A stretch of DNA of 58,910 nt from an uncultured Ruminococcus sp. (GCA_902799245.1 CADBZY010000013.1:1-58910), one strand, 5' to 3'; shown: positions 26,431 to 35,977, counted from the stretch's first letter. A program made the numbers and translations. The notes: generated by a model not told the origin, from the sequence alone.

Positions 26431-27246
26431 TTATTTGCGAAAATAAGGGTTGCCCCTCGCCCATTCATCCGTTGGATCCCAGCCGTTGAAGGCGCTGTCG
26501 GTCTTTCGGCTCACCGGCTCCTTACCGGCCGGCCCTTCCTCATCGACAATAGACACAGGCGTTCCCATGGGCGTGTTATCGTAGATCCACTTGCAATCGC
26601 TGACGCACATTCTGACACAGCCGTGCGAAACGGCGGAACCCAGCTTGTCATATTCCTCATTGTCAAGAGTGGACGGATTCTCCTTAAGATAAGGCGTTGA
26701 GTGGAACAGGATATGTCCATGTATTCTGGAGCAGTATTGTCCTAAAACGTCACCTTCCAGACTCCTCCATCGGTACTTTCCTATTAGTGTGAAGTCGCCT
26801 GTCGGAGTCGGTGAAGAAGGATCACCGCTGGAGCAGGTAAAGCATTTTACCTGTTTCACGGTCTTTCCGTCGCTTTTTTTGGTGTAGACCGCTACCGACT
26901 GGCTCTTCAGATACACCACAATACTGTACTTGAAGCCCTTCAAAAACCGGATTTTTTTAGGTTTTGTCGTCGAAGCCGTCGTGGTAACAGTGGTAGTGTC
27001 GGTTGACGATACTGTCGCCGCTTCGGTTTCTGTTGTCGACTCGGTCGTCACGGCGGTAGTGGCGGACGTATCAGACGTTTTATCACTTTCGCTGCCATAT
27101 CGGACAGTTGGGGCTTCCGATACGAAATTCTTTTCGGAAGGATGACTGAACAGTCCGACGGTAAAATAATTGCAGATTAACAGCGCTAAAATGGCAATTC
27201 CAAGGCATATGGCCTGTTGATACCCCTTCAGCGACATTCTTATCAT
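26431..27246 (-). CDS. Membrane-anchored L,D-transpeptidase (YkuD domain)
   Basis: The 271-residue protein has one N-terminal membrane anchor (about 10-30), a Thr/Ser-rich stalk (about 50-98) and a YkuD catalytic domain (about 105-235). The active-site block is complete: ILFHSTPY supplies the general-base His with its Ser, and AVSHGCVRMCVSDCKW holds the nucleophilic Cys in the SHGC motif. Such enzymes make 3-3 cross-links in peptidoglycan or attach proteins to it and are not inhibited by most penicillins. It lies 26 bp after a larger paralogue with the same catalytic domain and a changed motif, and ends at a terminator. Confidence 0.92.
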   Translation of the reverse strand: MIRMSLKGYQQAICLGIAILALLICNYFTVGLFSHPSEKNFVSEAPTVRYGSESDKTSDTSATTAVTTESTTETEAATVSSTDTTTVTTTASTTKPKKIRFLKGFKYSIVVYLKSQSVAVYTKKSDGKTVKQVKCFTCSSGDPSSPTPTGDFTLIGKYRWRSLEGDVLGQYCSRIHGHILFHSTPYLKENPSTLDNEEYDKLGSAVSHGCVRMCVSDCKWIYDNTPMGTPVSIVDEEGPAGKEPVSRKTDSAFNGWDPTDEWARGNPYFRK

Positions 27247-27272
27247 CCTAACTAATGCGTTTTATCAGATTC

Positions 27273-29240
27273 TTATCTTGAAAAATAGGGATTGTCGTCG
27301 GCCCACTTGTCGGAAGGATCCCATCCGCTGTATCGCTGAGCGGACTTGCGTTTCGGCACGCCGGGACCTGCGGGGCCACTGTCGTCAATAATTCTTACAT
27401 CCGTGCCAATTGCGCAGTTGTCGTATATCCACTTGCAGTCCCGGACACACATTCTTATACATCCCTTGGAGGCGGGAGAGCCGAGCTTGTCATACTCAGC
27501 GTTCTCAAGCGTGGAAGCATCCTGCTGCTCATACGGCACCGAATGGAAAAGGTAATCGCTGCTGATGGAGCTGTTGTACTGTCCGTAGACGTTTCCGACC
27601 AGCCAGCGCCAGCGGTATTTAGCGCGAATGCGGTATTTGCCTATGCGTGTCGGCGAGGATTTCTTGCCGGTGGAGCAGGTGAATACCTTTACCTGCTTGG
27701 TGTAATTGTCATTCTTATCCTTTCCGTATACAACCACAGACTGGCTGCCTTTATACACAACGACGAAATACTTCGCGGAATGAGAGGTGGGCTGAAGCGA
27801 CATGATCAGCGAGTCCTTGGCTTTCGTGGTGGTTGTGGTAGCGACAGTGGAGGCAGTCGTTGAAGTCACTGTGGAAACAGTCGCCTTGGTCTTGGACGTC
27901 GTTGTGCTTCCTGTTGTCGTTACTTCCGAACCGTTGCCGTTTCTTATCTTGCAGCAGGAACGCAGTATCCAGCCCTTTTTGCCTCCGTCCAGCGCTATCT
28001 CGCACCATTCCTTGCCGTCGCTGTTCTTCTTGATTGAGAGCAGCCTGTAAACCTTTCCGCGCGATGTTCTCTCAATGACTTTGTGTCCCATGCTGGGTCC
28101 TGATCGAATATTGACCGGAGAGGCGCTTATCTCAACAGTGTCACCTGATGCAACCGTGTTGTTTTTGGAGGAAGTCGTACTTTTTGTGGTGGTACTCTTG
28201 GTTGTTGTAGTCTTGGCCGTAGTAGTCTTGGTCGTGGTGCTCTTGGTCGTGGTGCTCTTGGCCGTAGTAGTCTTGGTCGTGGTGCTCTTGGTCGTAGTAC
28301 TCTTAGTGGTTTTAGTGGTACTTGCCGTAGTACTCTGTGACACGACAGTCGTATCGGCTCCGTTTTTCAGCCGACAGAAGGAAGCTTTTATCCAGCCATT
28401 CTTGCCGCCTTCCAATGCCACCTGATACCAGATTTTGCCGTCGGTGCCCTTTTTCTGAGAGAGCAGACGATACGATTCGCCCTTTTTTGCGCGGGCAATG
28501 GCCTTGTATTTTCCGCCTGCACCCGAACGGATATTGACAGGAGACACCTTGATTTCCACTGTTTCACCCTCCGCAGAAGTGGTGGTGCTTTCAGAGGAGG
28601 TCGTTGTGGTTTTGTTCTCCTTTGTCGTCATTGAGGCAAGCTCGGATTGATCGGTAATACGGCAGCAGGAGCTCAATATCCAGCCCTTTTTCTTGCCGGA
28701 ATATGCTATCTGGTGCCATTCCTTGCCGTCGGCGGATTCTGCGGTTGAAAGCAGTCGGTAGGTCTTGTCCCTCCCGGTTCTTGCCACGGTCTTGTATCCC
28801 GCGCCTGCTCCTGCGCGGATGTTGACAGGTGAAGCGGTGATGATAACCATCGCGGTGCTTTTGTATACTTTGGTCGTTTTTTCCGTGTTATTTTCTGTTG
28901 TTTCGGTATCGGACGAACCCTCGGAGGCGTTTGTGCTTTGCGTATCATCGGAGCTGACTGTCGTGGTAACATCAAACACACTTCGTCCGTCGCGGCTTTC
29001 TGTGCTGTCAGAGGAAATCACGTCCCCGCCATCTCCGCTCTGAGAATACTTGTCCCCGGAAATGACTGACGACGAACCATCTCCGGAACCATACAAGGCC
29101 CTGCGTGCCTGTACAAATCCGAATATTGCGGCAGTCGCAACTATCACAAAGCATACGATCTGCGTCATGCTGCGGGAGCTTAACATCTGCTTCCCGGAAC
29201 CTGCTTTTCCTTTGCTCTTTTTTACGCTTTTTTCGCTCAT
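27273..29240 (-). CDS. L,D-transpeptidase with three SH3b domains and Thr-rich linkers
   Basis: The 655-residue protein has a membrane anchor (about 27-46), a Ser/Asp/Thr-rich stalk, then SH3b domains at about 130-200, 222-290 and 365-435. Each SH3b contains SPVNIRxGxG and GWI segments. Long TTK/TTA linkers separate them, with a C-terminal YkuD domain at about 490-620. The Cys nucleophile (KGCIRMCVRDCKW) and the upstream His-Ser (LFHSVPY) are present. However, the residue before GC is Lys, not the His conserved in SHGC motifs and kept in the smaller paralogue, so activity may be altered. SH3b domains bind peptidoglycan. It forms an operon with the smaller transpeptidase, 26 bp away. Confidence 0.9.
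   Translation of the reverse strand: MSEKSVKKSKGKAGSGKQMLSSRSMTQIVCFVIVATAAIFGFVQARRALYGSGDGSSSVISGDKYSQSGDGGDVISSDSTESRDGRSVFDVTTTVSSDDTQSTNASEGSSDTETTENNTEKTTKVYKSTAMVIITASPVNIRAGAGAGYKTVARTGRDKTYRLLSTAESADGKEWHQIAYSGKKKGWILSSCCRITDQSELASMTTKENKTTTTSSESTTTSAEGETVEIKVSPVNIRSGAGGKYKAIARAKKGESYRLLSQKKGTDGKIWYQVALEGGKNGWIKASFCRLKNGADTTVVSQSTTASTTKTTKSTTTKSTTTKTTTAKSTTTKSTTTKTTTAKTTTTKSTTTKSTTSSKNNTVASGDTVEISASPVNIRSGPSMGHKVIERTSRGKVYRLLSIKKNSDGKEWCEIALDGGKKGWILRSCCKIRNGNGSEVTTTGSTTTSKTKATVSTVTSTTASTVATTTTTKAKDSLIMSLQPTSHSAKYFVVVYKGSQSVVVYGKDKNDNYTKQVKVFTCSTGKKSSPTRIGKYRIRAKYRWRWLVGNVYGQYNSSISSDYLFHSVPYEQQDASTLENAEYDKLGSPASKGCIRMCVRDCKWIYDNCAIGTDVRIIDDSGPAGPGVPKRKSAQRYSGWDPSDKWADDNPYFSR
28150..28340 (-). 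repeat. Short tandem repeats encoding the Thr/Lys linker
   Basis: Direct repeats built on ACCACGACCAAGA-type units (encoding TTK/STTTK/TTTAK) run for about 190 bp between the second and third SH3b domains. Such repeats are prone to length change, so linker length probably varies between strains. Confidence 0.75.
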
Positions 29241-29372
29241 ACCATTACTCCCATAAATCGAAAAAACACATGAAATTTGACGTCCGAAACGGTTTATTAT
29301 CTTTAATAAATAAACCTATACTTATGTATTATAATATGCCGATTTGTGGAAAATATTAATTAGTTGTAAATA

Positions 29373-29681
29373 TCACAGCTTTTCTATGAAAAAGTCATCG
29401 CTTCCTTTAAGATATTCGGAAAAATCGACCCTGACCATCCCATCTGCATTTGCGCCGAATGCCACCATTCCCATAGCGCCCACATAATTGATCGTGCCGT
29501 CAGCGTGAACCGCCATTACACGGGAATAGTGTCTGTCGGTCGGTTTCACACCGTCCCCGAACGTGAATCCCTCGGCTTCGGTGGCTTTGAGAAATGATTC
29601 TCCCGTGCAATCGTCTTTGAGATAGACATAGACCCTGCCTCCAAGCCTGCTTAATTCTGTCACTGTTCTTTTTTCTGACAT
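29373..29681 (-). CDS. Small hypothetical protein (102 aa) behind a structured RNA
   Basis: I do not recognise this protein. From ATG 29681, which follows AAGGAGG at ideal spacing, it is 102 residues, soluble, with no signal peptide or membrane segment. Visible segments are RLGGRVYVYLKDDCTG, SRVMAVHADGTINYVGAMG and a C-terminal VRVDFSEYLKG. The upstream 180 bp hold a candidate structured RNA and an intrinsic terminator, so expression may be controlled by transcription attenuation. A longer reading from 29765 would begin inside the terminator and is unlikely. Function unknown. Confidence 0.7.
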   Translation of the reverse strand: MSEKRTVTELSRLGGRVYVYLKDDCTGESFLKATEAEGFTFGDGVKPTDRHYSRVMAVHADGTINYVGAMGMVAFGANADGMVRVDFSEYLKGSDDFFIEKL

Positions 29682-29726
29682 AAAAATGCCTCCTTGAATG
29701 AATAAAAAAATCCACAAAGAGGCAGC

Positions 29727-29753
29727 AAAAAACGCCCATCGACAGACGGGCGT
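29727..29753 (-). terminator. Intrinsic terminator in the leader of the 102-aa gene
   Basis: The stem ACGCCC/GGGCGT (29732-29753) with a 10-nt loop is followed on the minus strand by TTTTTT. It lies between the candidate aptamer and the ribosome binding site, so it is placed as an expression-platform terminator. Confidence 0.75.
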
Positions 29754-29774
29754 CACATCAAGCATATCAAAAAA

Positions 29775-29862
29775 ACACCCATCATTCAGCCTTTGCCACC
29801 TTGCCGCCCGGCAGGTTGGCGTGCAGTCATCGGGGCTGTCCCTCGTGCACTCTCTATGGTGT
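29775..29862 (-). ncRNA. Candidate riboswitch-like RNA resembling the SAM-I/SAM-IV core
   Basis: Read on the minus strand, outer arms ACACCAT and ATGGGTGT could form a P1 with one bulge. Inside lie AGAGAG, a helix GTGCA/TGCAC enclosing GAGGGAC...GATGA (like the kink-turn region of SAM-I), and a hairpin GCCAACCTGCC...GGCAAGGTGGC like SAM-I P3. The loop CAGCC (29834-29838) is perfectly complementary to GGCTG (29787-29791), giving a potential pseudoknot. No P4 hairpin sits between P3 and P1, as in SAM-IV. A T-run follows P1 and a second terminator comes after it. The similarity is by eye; ligand and family are inference. Confidence 0.5.
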
Positions 29863-29970
29863 TTTTATGATAGCAGATGTTTTGTGATTTGTCAAGGGGA
29901 TAATGAAATTTCTGTTCATAATACGGTTGTTCTGTCACAAAACGGTTGGTACAAAAGAGAAGAACAGAAT

Positions 29971-30537
29971 TTATCGGACGTATTTCGATAATACCCATCC
30001 ATATTTTCCAGAGGCAGGATCAAAAATATATGTATAATCGTTTTTACTGGCGGATAATTTTACCACTTCTTTACCGTTTTTTACCTGACCCACCTTAGCA
30101 TATGAATCATTGGGACCACTTCTCATATTAAGGATATTGCCGTCGCTCTTTACATAAATGTCTATCTCGGAAAGAGTATAGTTTACTTCATCAGGATATA
30201 CCTCTATATACGACAGACGCATTGCTCTATCCAGAATTTTCTCTTTTTCATCATCGGTATCGGAGGAGGAAGCAGAAGAAGAAGGGGCGCCAGATGATAC
30301 GTCATCTGATGATATGGCATAAGACGAGACATAATCTGGTTCTTCCCTGCCGCTGTTTCCTCCCCCATTTAAAATGAGCCCGACGCCGACAGCAATCACA
30401 ACAAGACCCACAACAAGACCCAACACGATCAGCGCTTTGGTGCTCTTTTTCCATTTTTCTCCGTCGAACACAAAAGCAATGACGCCGATAATATCCGCCA
30501 CAACGCCGATGACAGTCGTCACAATTCCGTAATCCAT
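29971..30537 (-). CDS. Membrane protein with C-terminal SH3-type domain
   Basis: The 188-residue protein has two N-terminal membrane segments (about 5-25 and 36-57) and a Ser/Asp-rich spacer (about 60-100) with repeated Ser runs. Its C-terminal bacterial SH3 domain (about 125-188) contains GNILNMRSGPNDSYAKVGQV and KYGWVLSKYVR. It may bind wall peptides from the membrane. It is divergent from folE, with which it shares a 168-bp intergenic region, and nothing links the two functionally. No enzyme motif is visible. Confidence 0.75.
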   Translation of the reverse strand: MDYGIVTTVIGVVADIIGVIAFVFDGEKWKKSTKALIVLGLVVGLVVIAVGVGLILNGGGNSGREEPDYVSSYAISSDDVSSGAPSSSASSSDTDDEKEKILDRAMRLSYIEVYPDEVNYTLSEIDIYVKSDGNILNMRSGPNDSYAKVGQVKNGKEVVKLSASKNDYTYIFDPASGKYGWVLSKYVR

Positions 30538-30635
30538 ACAACCACTTCCTGTTATTTTTTGTCATTATAACATATTATTCACCGTTATTCAAGCTATTTT
30601 TCATCTTGAATGGTATAATAATTCATTTTGAACGA

Positions 30636-30664
30636 TTGAAAATACCGGACTTATATGATAGTAT
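30636..30664 (+). promoter_or_regulatory. Candidate promoter for folE-folP
   Basis: TTGAAA (30636-30641) and TAGTAT (30659-30664) are separated by 17 bp, about 40 bp before the folE start. The -10 match is weak. Confidence 0.4.
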
Positions 30665-30705
30665 AGTATATGACTCATTAAAGAATTAAAAGGAGCTGCA
30701 TAAAA

Positions 30706-31281
30706 ATGGTCGATCATGAAAAAATCGTAAAAGCGGTCACAGAAATACTCGAAGCGGTCGGAGAGGACACCTCCCGCGAAGGCCTGATCGAAACGCCGGA
30801 GCGCGTCGCCAGAATGTACGAGGAGGTATTCAGCGGGTTGCATGACGACCCGACGCGGCATTTGAAAATATTCAATGAGGACGACAAGGACGGCGAAGTG
30901 GTTATCGTGCGGGACATTCCGCTCTACTCCATGTGTGAGCACCACCTTCTCCCCTTTATCGGCAAGTGTCATATCGCCTACATTCCCAAGAACGGCAAAA
31001 TCATAGGGCTTTCCAAATTTGCCCGCATCGTGGACTGCTTTGCCCGCAGACCGCAGGTGCAGGAACGTCTCACCGCGCAGATCGCGGATTTTCTCTATAA
31101 GAATCTCGACCCTATGGGAGTGGCGGTAGTGATTGAAGCGGAACACCTCTGCATGACCATGCGCGGCGCGAGAGCGGCCGGAAGCTGCACACAGACCAGC
31201 GCCCTCCGTGGCATCATGCGCAGCGACGCACGCACGCGCAACGAAGTAATGACCCTTCTGGCAGGAGGCAAGACGCTTTGA
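30706..31281 (+). CDS. folE: GTP cyclohydrolase I FolE
   Basis: The 191-residue enzyme converts GTP to 7,8-dihydroneopterin triphosphate, the first step of folate synthesis. Zinc ligands are visible in [11 protein letters not shown] (Cys and His) and the second Cys in CTQTSALRG. The [10 protein letters not shown] and [10 protein letters not shown] blocks shape the decameric active site. Its stop overlaps the start of folP by 4 nt (TTGA), so the two are translationally coupled. Other pathway genes (folB, folK) are not nearby. Confidence 0.96.
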   Translation: MVDHEKIVKAVTEILEAVGEDTSREGLIETPERVARMYEEVFSGLHDDPTRHLKIFNEDDKDGEVVIVRDIPLYSMCEHHLLPFIGKCHIAYIPKNGKIIGLSKFARIVDCFARRPQVQERLTAQIADFLYKNLDPMGVAVVIEAEHLCMTMRGARAAGSCTQTSALRGIMRSDARTRNEVMTLLAGGKTL

Positions 31282-32117
31282 TACAGCTAAAAAGATGGAA
31301 AATCGGCGGGAACAAGGAATTGATTCTCGACCGCACGTATATCATGGGAATACTCAACGTGACACCCGATTCCTTTTCGGACGGAGGAATATATTCAAAC
31401 ACGCAGGCTGCTGTTTCCCGTGCTTATGAAATGGCGGAACAGGGCGCGGACATTATTGACGTCGGCGGACAGTCCACACGTCCCGGACACACGCCGATTT
31501 CTCCGGAAGAGGAATGGAGCAGGATTCAGCCCGTACTGCAAAGACTCTGCGATGAGAAACAACTCATTATTTCGGTTGACACCTACTACCCCGAAGTCGC
31601 ACTGAAAGCCATGCAGCTCGGCGCGCACATCATCAACGATGTCACAGGATTTCGCGATCCGCTCATGAGGCAATACGCTGCCCTTCATAAGGTCGGCTGC
31701 ATTATCATGCACGACCTTTCGCTGGACGAGAACGCAGACGTGTGCAGCGAACTGTGTCAATTTTTCAGGACGCGAACAGCAGAGTGTATTTCTGACGGGA
31801 TAGCACGGGAAAACATCTGCCTTGACCCTGGAGTCGGCTTTGGAAAGAGCTATGAGCAAAATCTGCAGATCGCTGCCAGTTTCAACAGAATCTGCTTTGA
31901 AAAATACACGATGCTCGCAGCCGCTTCTCGCAAGCGAGTCATCGGCATGTCCTGCGGCAATCCTCCGGCAGACCGGCGGATGCCGGGAACGATCGCCTAT
32001 CACACCGCCTGCATTCTCGGCGGAGCAAATCTCATTCGTGTCCACGACGTATCCGAGGCGGTACAGGCGGCAAGAGTAACGGATGAGCTTTTATCCGTTC
32101 AATCAACGAATAGATAA
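31278..32117 (+). CDS. folP: Dihydropteroate synthase FolP
   Basis: The 279-residue TIM-barrel enzyme joins p-aminobenzoate to 7,8-dihydropterin pyrophosphate and is the sulfonamide target. The two family signatures are clear: [15 protein letters not shown] (pyrophosphate loop) and [14 protein letters not shown]. The pterin site INDVTGF, the DPGVGFGK strand and the C-terminal IRVHDV block follow. The start is TTG 31278, overlapping the folE stop and preceded by GGAGG 10 nt upstream. It is the last gene of the pair; a terminator lies at 32263-32316. Confidence 0.95.
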   Translation: MIQLKRWKIGGNKELILDRTYIMGILNVTPDSFSDGGIYSNTQAAVSRAYEMAEQGADIIDVGGQSTRPGHTPISPEEEWSRIQPVLQRLCDEKQLIISVDTYYPEVALKAMQLGAHIINDVTGFRDPLMRQYAALHKVGCIIMHDLSLDENADVCSELCQFFRTRTAECISDGIARENICLDPGVGFGKSYEQNLQIAASFNRICFEKYTMLAAASRKRVIGMSCGNPPADRRMPGTIAYHTACILGGANLIRVHDVSEAVQAARVTDELLSVQSTNR

Positions 32118-32172
32118 TTATGCTGACTGACGCCACTCTAAAAAGATTTTCAAGCCGTGTATGCGCCTTCCT

Positions 32173-32232
32173 TCAATATTCATCATTCAATATTCATCAT
32201 TCATTATTCATTATTCATTATTCATTTTTCAG
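32173..32232. repeat. AT-rich short tandem repeat after folP
   Basis: Units of ATTCATC/ATTCATT/CAATATTCATC recur for about 60 bp between folP and its terminator. The stretch is non-coding and probably formed by replication slippage. Confidence 0.75.
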
Positions 32233-32262
32233 TCTTAAGTTAGCAAACGTATGTGAGCGCAC

Positions 32263-32316
32263 AACGCCCTCTGGGAACTTCCGGCAATGTGAAGCGGAAA
32301 TACCTCAGAGGGCGTT
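32263..32316 (+). terminator. Intrinsic terminator after folE-folP
   Basis: The 11-bp stem AACGCCCTCTG/CAGAGGGCGTT has a 32-nt loop and is followed by ATATATTTTA. It is assigned to folE-folP by position. Confidence 0.65.
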
Positions 32317-32376
32317 ATATATTTTATTAACAAAACACTAAGCCAGAATCGCTGACAGCTAACGGCAACAGCTAAA

Positions 32377-32754
32377 TCACTGAACGCTCTGTGCCACCTG
32401 CGCCACCATCTTGATGGTATTCATGCAGGATTTTTTCGGAACAGCGCCGACGATACCCTTCAAAGGCATTTCATTGACGGTTACGGAACCGACACCAGCG
32501 CATGTCCAGCCGGAAATTACCAGCATATTGGGCTGGTACAGCAGCTTGATGAACTTCATAGCGGTTGCCATACCGGTTCCCTTTTTCCAGACAGTTTCGT
32601 TCAACCCGGTTTCATTGTACTGGGTAAGCGCATAGCCCTCCTGCTGCAGCAGCTGAGCGACAGCACTGTCGATGGCGTTGGGATCACCTGTGATCGGTAC
32701 CTGCACGAAGGTACGGTTCTTGCTGTGGTTGATGGTATAAGTCGTATTTGCCAT
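32377..32754 (-). CDS. Hypothetical protein (125 aa)
   Basis: I do not recognise this protein. From ATG 32754 (AGGAGG 9 nt upstream) it has 125 residues. An N-terminal part looks like a small alpha/beta fold (YTINHSKNRTFVQVPITG, then DSAVAQLLQQEGYAL). The second half is more hydrophobic with small residues (PNMLVISGWTCAGVGSVTV). There is no signal peptide, and no clear membrane helix except possibly around residues 75-95. It stands alone, convergent with folP and divergent from nothing. A longer reading from 32793 would start ahead of the ribosome binding site. Confidence 0.65.
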   Translation of the reverse strand: MANTTYTINHSKNRTFVQVPITGDPNAIDSAVAQLLQQEGYALTQYNETGLNETVWKKGTGMATAMKFIKLLYQPNMLVISGWTCAGVGSVTVNEMPLKGIVGAVPKKSCMNTIKMVAQVAQSVQ

Positions 32755-32836
32755 AAGTTTTACCTCCTGAAATGAATATTTGGGTTTCTCCAAGAATAAT
32801 TGTACAGTAAACTTTCCAAAATGTCAACGCAAAGCA

Positions 32837-32882
32837 GAAAAAAACCGGAACAGTGCACGTTTTTTGTACATTGTTCCGGTTT
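32837..32882 (-). terminator. Intrinsic terminator of the ribosomal super-operon
   Basis: The stem AAACCGGAACA/TGTTCCGGTTT encloses a partly paired loop and is followed on the minus strand by TTTTTTT. It lies about 100 bp after rplQ. Confidence 0.9.
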
Positions 32883-32985
32883 ATTGATTGTGTTTATCTC
32901 ATGTTATCAGGAACCGCTTCGGATGCTTACCTCGGCTTGACCATGATAAGAGAAGCAATTGTAAAGCAAATCAGAAAACGGAGAA

Positions 32986-33372
32986 TTACTTCTTATCCTT
33001 CTTGGACTTCTCTTCCGTCTTCTCCTCTTTGTTGACAAGCTCAATAATGCACATCTCGGCAGCGTCGCCTCTGCGGGGACCTTTCTTGATGATGCGTGTA
33101 TATCCGCCGTTTACGCCCTCGTATTTGGGTGCGATTTCGTCAAAGAGTTTCTTTGCAACGTCTTCTTTTGTGATGAATGCCATGACATTTCTCTTGTTGG
33201 CAAGATTGTTTGTCTTGGCGATGGTGATCATCTTTTCAGCCAGAGGCTGTACTTCCTTTGCGCGTGTAACGGTTGTCTCGATTTTGCCGTTTTCAAAAAG
33301 GAAAGTTACCATTGCTCTGAGCATAGCCAGTCTATGGTCGGAAGTTCTTCCGAGCTTTCTTGTACCGGGCAT
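32986..33372 (-). CDS. rplQ: 50S ribosomal protein L17
   Basis: L17 binds 23S rRNA near the peptide exit tunnel. The 128 residues open with [19 protein letters not shown], the family signature. A short charged tail (about 110-128) rich in Glu and Lys extends past the usual end. ATG 33372 follows AAAGGAG at good spacing and gives the normal N-terminus; a GTG three codons upstream overlaps the ribosome binding site. It is the last gene of the alpha part of the operon, 132 bp after rpoA. Confidence 0.96.
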   Translation of the reverse strand: MPGTRKLGRTSDHRLAMLRAMVTFLFENGKIETTVTRAKEVQPLAEKMITIAKTNNLANKRNVMAFITKEDVAKKLFDEIAPKYEGVNGGYTRIIKKGPRRGDAAEMCIIELVNKEEKTEEKSKKDKK

Positions 33373-33504
33373 GGAATTCACTCCTTTACTGTGTAACTGT
33401 GTGTATCATTATCTGCTGCGGCATACAATGCAAGATACGGCACTATATGCTGCGGTGAACGGTAGGTCTGGCCGACTGCGTATGCAGTGCATAAGCACAA
33501 ATCC

Positions 33505-34473
33505 TTATTCGTCCTCCTTGCGCAGTCTATAGCCAAGGGATTCGAGCTTTTCAACTACTTCCTCAAGGCTCTTTCTGCCGAGGTTACGCACTCTCATCAT
33601 GTCCTCTTCGGTCTTGCTGATGAGATCCTCGACTGTATTTATTCCCGCACGCTTGAGACAGTTGAAGGAACGGACACTGAGATCCAGCTCCTCGATCGTC
33701 ATCTGCAGCACCTTTTCGCTGCCGGTGTTGCTTGTCTCAACCATGATTTCCTGTGAAGAAACGCTTTCGGAAAGATTTACAAACAGATTGAGATGCTCGG
33801 TGAGCACCTTTGCGCCGAGTGAAACAGCCTCCTGCGCATTGATTACTCCGTTTGTCCAGACTTCCAGCGTGAGTTTGTCGTAGTTGGTGACATTACCGAC
33901 GCGGAAGTCCTCCACTTTGTAATTCACCTTCACTACAGGCGTATATATTGAATCGACCGCGAGAACACCGATGACGTTTTGCTGCATATTGGCCTTGTTT
34001 TTCTGGGCCGATACATAACCGCGTCCGCTGTCAAGCACTATCTCCATGTGCAGAGATGCGCCCTCGGCAAGCGTGGCTATATGCATGTCGGTGTTGAGAA
34101 TTTCGACCTCGCTGTCGCATCTTATTGAACCGGCGGTGACTTTCAGTTCCCCTTCGCCCTCGGCGCAGGTAGCGTCTATCTGCACTGTCTTGGGACCTTC
34201 GCCTTTCAGTCTGGCGGTAAGACCCTTCAGGTTGAGTATGATCTCAGCCACATCCTCCTTTACTCCGGGGATGGTTGAAAACTCGTGCAGGACACCGTCA
34301 ATCTTGACTGAATTCACGGCAACGCCGGGAAGCGACGACAGAAGGACACGTCTGAGCGAATTGCCCAAGGTGGTTCCGTAACCGTTTTCGAGCGGTACTA
34401 CGACAAATCTGCCGTAGGTACCGTCTTCGAATAATTCTTCTGTCTCGATTCTGGGCTTCTCAATCTCCATCAT
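33505..34473 (-). CDS. rpoA: DNA-directed RNA polymerase subunit alpha
   Basis: The 322-residue alpha subunit nucleates polymerase assembly. The N-terminal domain (about 1-230) has the dimer block [21 protein letters not shown] flexible linker leads to the C-terminal domain (about 250-315) with [19 protein letters not shown] and [15 protein letters not shown], the helix-hairpin-helix that contacts promoter UP elements and activators. Its place between rpsD and rplQ is the standard bacterial order. There are no anomalies. Confidence 0.98.
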   Translation of the reverse strand: MMEIEKPRIETEELFEDGTYGRFVVVPLENGYGTTLGNSLRRVLLSSLPGVAVNSVKIDGVLHEFSTIPGVKEDVAEIILNLKGLTARLKGEGPKTVQIDATCAEGEGELKVTAGSIRCDSEVEILNTDMHIATLAEGASLHMEIVLDSGRGYVSAQKNKANMQQNVIGVLAVDSIYTPVVKVNYKVEDFRVGNVTNYDKLTLEVWTNGVINAQEAVSLGAKVLTEHLNLFVNLSESVSSQEIMVETSNTGSEKVLQMTIEELDLSVRSFNCLKRAGINTVEDLISKTEEDMMRVRNLGRKSLEEVVEKLESLGYRLRKEDE

Positions 34474-34571
34474 TCAAAACCCCTCCTTATCAAGCATACA
34501 ACAGATGCACCGTTGTATAGTTGTGTATATAACGTAAGCAACGTAGCACGACACATTGTCGAATAAACAGA

Positions 34572-35165
34572 TTACTTGGAGTAGAACTCAACGATGAGGA
34601 TCTCGTTGACCGGTACGTCGATGTCTTCTCTCTCGGGTACTGCAACGACCTTTGCCTTGCTTGTTTCCTTGTTCAGCTCGAGCCACTTGGGAACAACGCG
34701 GCCTGCTGTGGTTTCAAGGACGTCAGCAAACATCTTGGATTCCTTGGTCTTCTCGTTTACTTCGATAACGTCGCCCACTTTAACCTGATAAGAAGGAATG
34801 TTGACTCTTCTGCCGTTGACAAGCACGTGGCCGTGGCCGACAAACTGTCTGGATTCTCTTCTGGTTCTGGCGAAGCCGAGACGGAAAACAACATTGTCAA
34901 GTCTGGACTCGAGCAGCACCATGAGGTTGGTACCGGTCATGCCCTGCTTTCTGTCGGCTTTCTCGTAGTATGCGCGGAACTGCTTCTCGAGCACACCGTA
35001 GATGAACTTAGCCTTCTGCTTCTCACGGAGCTGAACGCCGTATTCGCTCTTTTTGCGGCTCATGCGCTTCGGCTCTCTGTGAGAGGACTTGTAAATTCCA
35101 AGGTAGGAAGGATCAAGTTCGAGCGCTCTGCACTTCTTAAGAATAGGGTCTCTGTTAACTGCCAT
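34572..35165 (-). CDS. rpsD: 30S ribosomal protein S4
   Basis: The 197-residue primary 16S rRNA-binding protein has the S4 RNA-binding domain at about 90-155 ([34 protein letters not shown]). The N-terminal zinc cysteines of some S4 proteins are absent; only one Cys is seen there, so this is the zinc-free type. S4 acts as a translational repressor of its operon in some bacteria; no leader was identified here. The 98-bp gap to rpoA shows nothing clear. Confidence 0.97.
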   Translation of the reverse strand: MAVNRDPILKKCRALELDPSYLGIYKSSHREPKRMSRKKSEYGVQLREKQKAKFIYGVLEKQFRAYYEKADRKQGMTGTNLMVLLESRLDNVVFRLGFARTRRESRQFVGHGHVLVNGRRVNIPSYQVKVGDVIEVNEKTKESKMFADVLETTAGRVVPKWLELNKETSKAKVVAVPEREDIDVPVNEILIVEFYSK

Positions 35166-35184
35166 GTGAAATAACCTCCTTTAA

Positions 35185-35589
35185 TTAGACTCTCCTGCGT
35201 TTGGGCGGACGGCATCCGTTGTGCGGAATGGGCGTCACGTCCTTGATCATGGTGACCTGAAGGTCTGCTGCCTGCAATGCTCTGATTGCAGCCTCACGTC
35301 CTTGGCCCGGACCCTTTACATAAACTTCGACTCTCTTGAGACCGTGCTCCTTGGCAGCGTTGGCTGCTGTCTCAGCAGCGGACTGAGCTGCGAAGGGAGT
35401 GGACTTCTTGGAACCGCGGAAGCCGAGTTCGCCGGCGCTTGCCCAAGAAATAACGTTGCCCTGCGTGTCGGTGATCGTGACGATAGTGTTGTTGAAAGTA
35501 GACTGGATATGCACTGCTCCGCTTTCGATGTTCTTACGCTCACGACGTCTGCGTGTTGCTGCGCCCTTTTTGGGTGTGACTTTTGCCAT
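35185..35589 (-). CDS. rpsK: 30S ribosomal protein S11
   Basis: The 134-residue platform protein of the small subunit contacts 16S rRNA near the E site. Diagnostic segments are [20 protein letters not shown] and the C-terminal [14 protein letters not shown]. It lies 19 bp from rpsM and rpsD, in standard order. Confidence 0.97.
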   Translation of the reverse strand: MAKVTPKKGAATRRRRERKNIESGAVHIQSTFNNTIVTITDTQGNVISWASAGELGFRGSKKSTPFAAQSAAETAANAAKEHGLKRVEVYVKGPGQGREAAIRALQAADLQVTMIKDVTPIPHNGCRPPKRRRV

Positions 35590-35608
35590 AATTAGCTTAC
35601 CCTCCTAC

Positions 35609-35977
35609 TTACTTCTTCTTGTTGGCAATGGTCTTCTTGGGACCCTTGCGTGTACGTGCGTTTGTCTTTGTTCTCTGACCTCTTACGGGAAGACCCTTGC
35701 GATGACGCACACCGCGATAGCACTGAATGTCGATAAGTCTCTTGATGTTGAGCGAGACATTGCGGCGAAGGTCGCCTTCCACAATCAGGTTGTGGTCGAT
35801 ATAATCACGGAGCTTCTTTTCATCTTCCTCCGAGAGATCGCGAACTCTGGTGTCAGGATTAACACCTGTTGCAGCGAGAATTTCGCTTGCCTTTTTGCGG
35901 CCGATACCGTAAACATAGGTAAGACCGATTTCTACCCTTTTATCTCTGGGCAGATCCACACCGGCTATACGAGCCAT
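35609..35977 (-). CDS. rpsM: 30S ribosomal protein S13
   Basis: The 122-residue small-subunit head protein forms bridges to the 50S subunit and contacts P-site tRNA through its basic tail. [20 protein letters not shown] at the start and [20 protein letters not shown] near the end are diagnostic. It is followed by rpsK and preceded by rpmJ. Confidence 0.97.
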   Translation of the reverse strand: MARIAGVDLPRDKRVEIGLTYVYGIGRKKASEILAATGVNPDTRVRDLSEEDEKKLRDYIDHNLIVEGDLRRNVSLNIKRLIDIQCYRGVRHRKGLPVRGQRTKTNARTRKGPKKTIANKKK

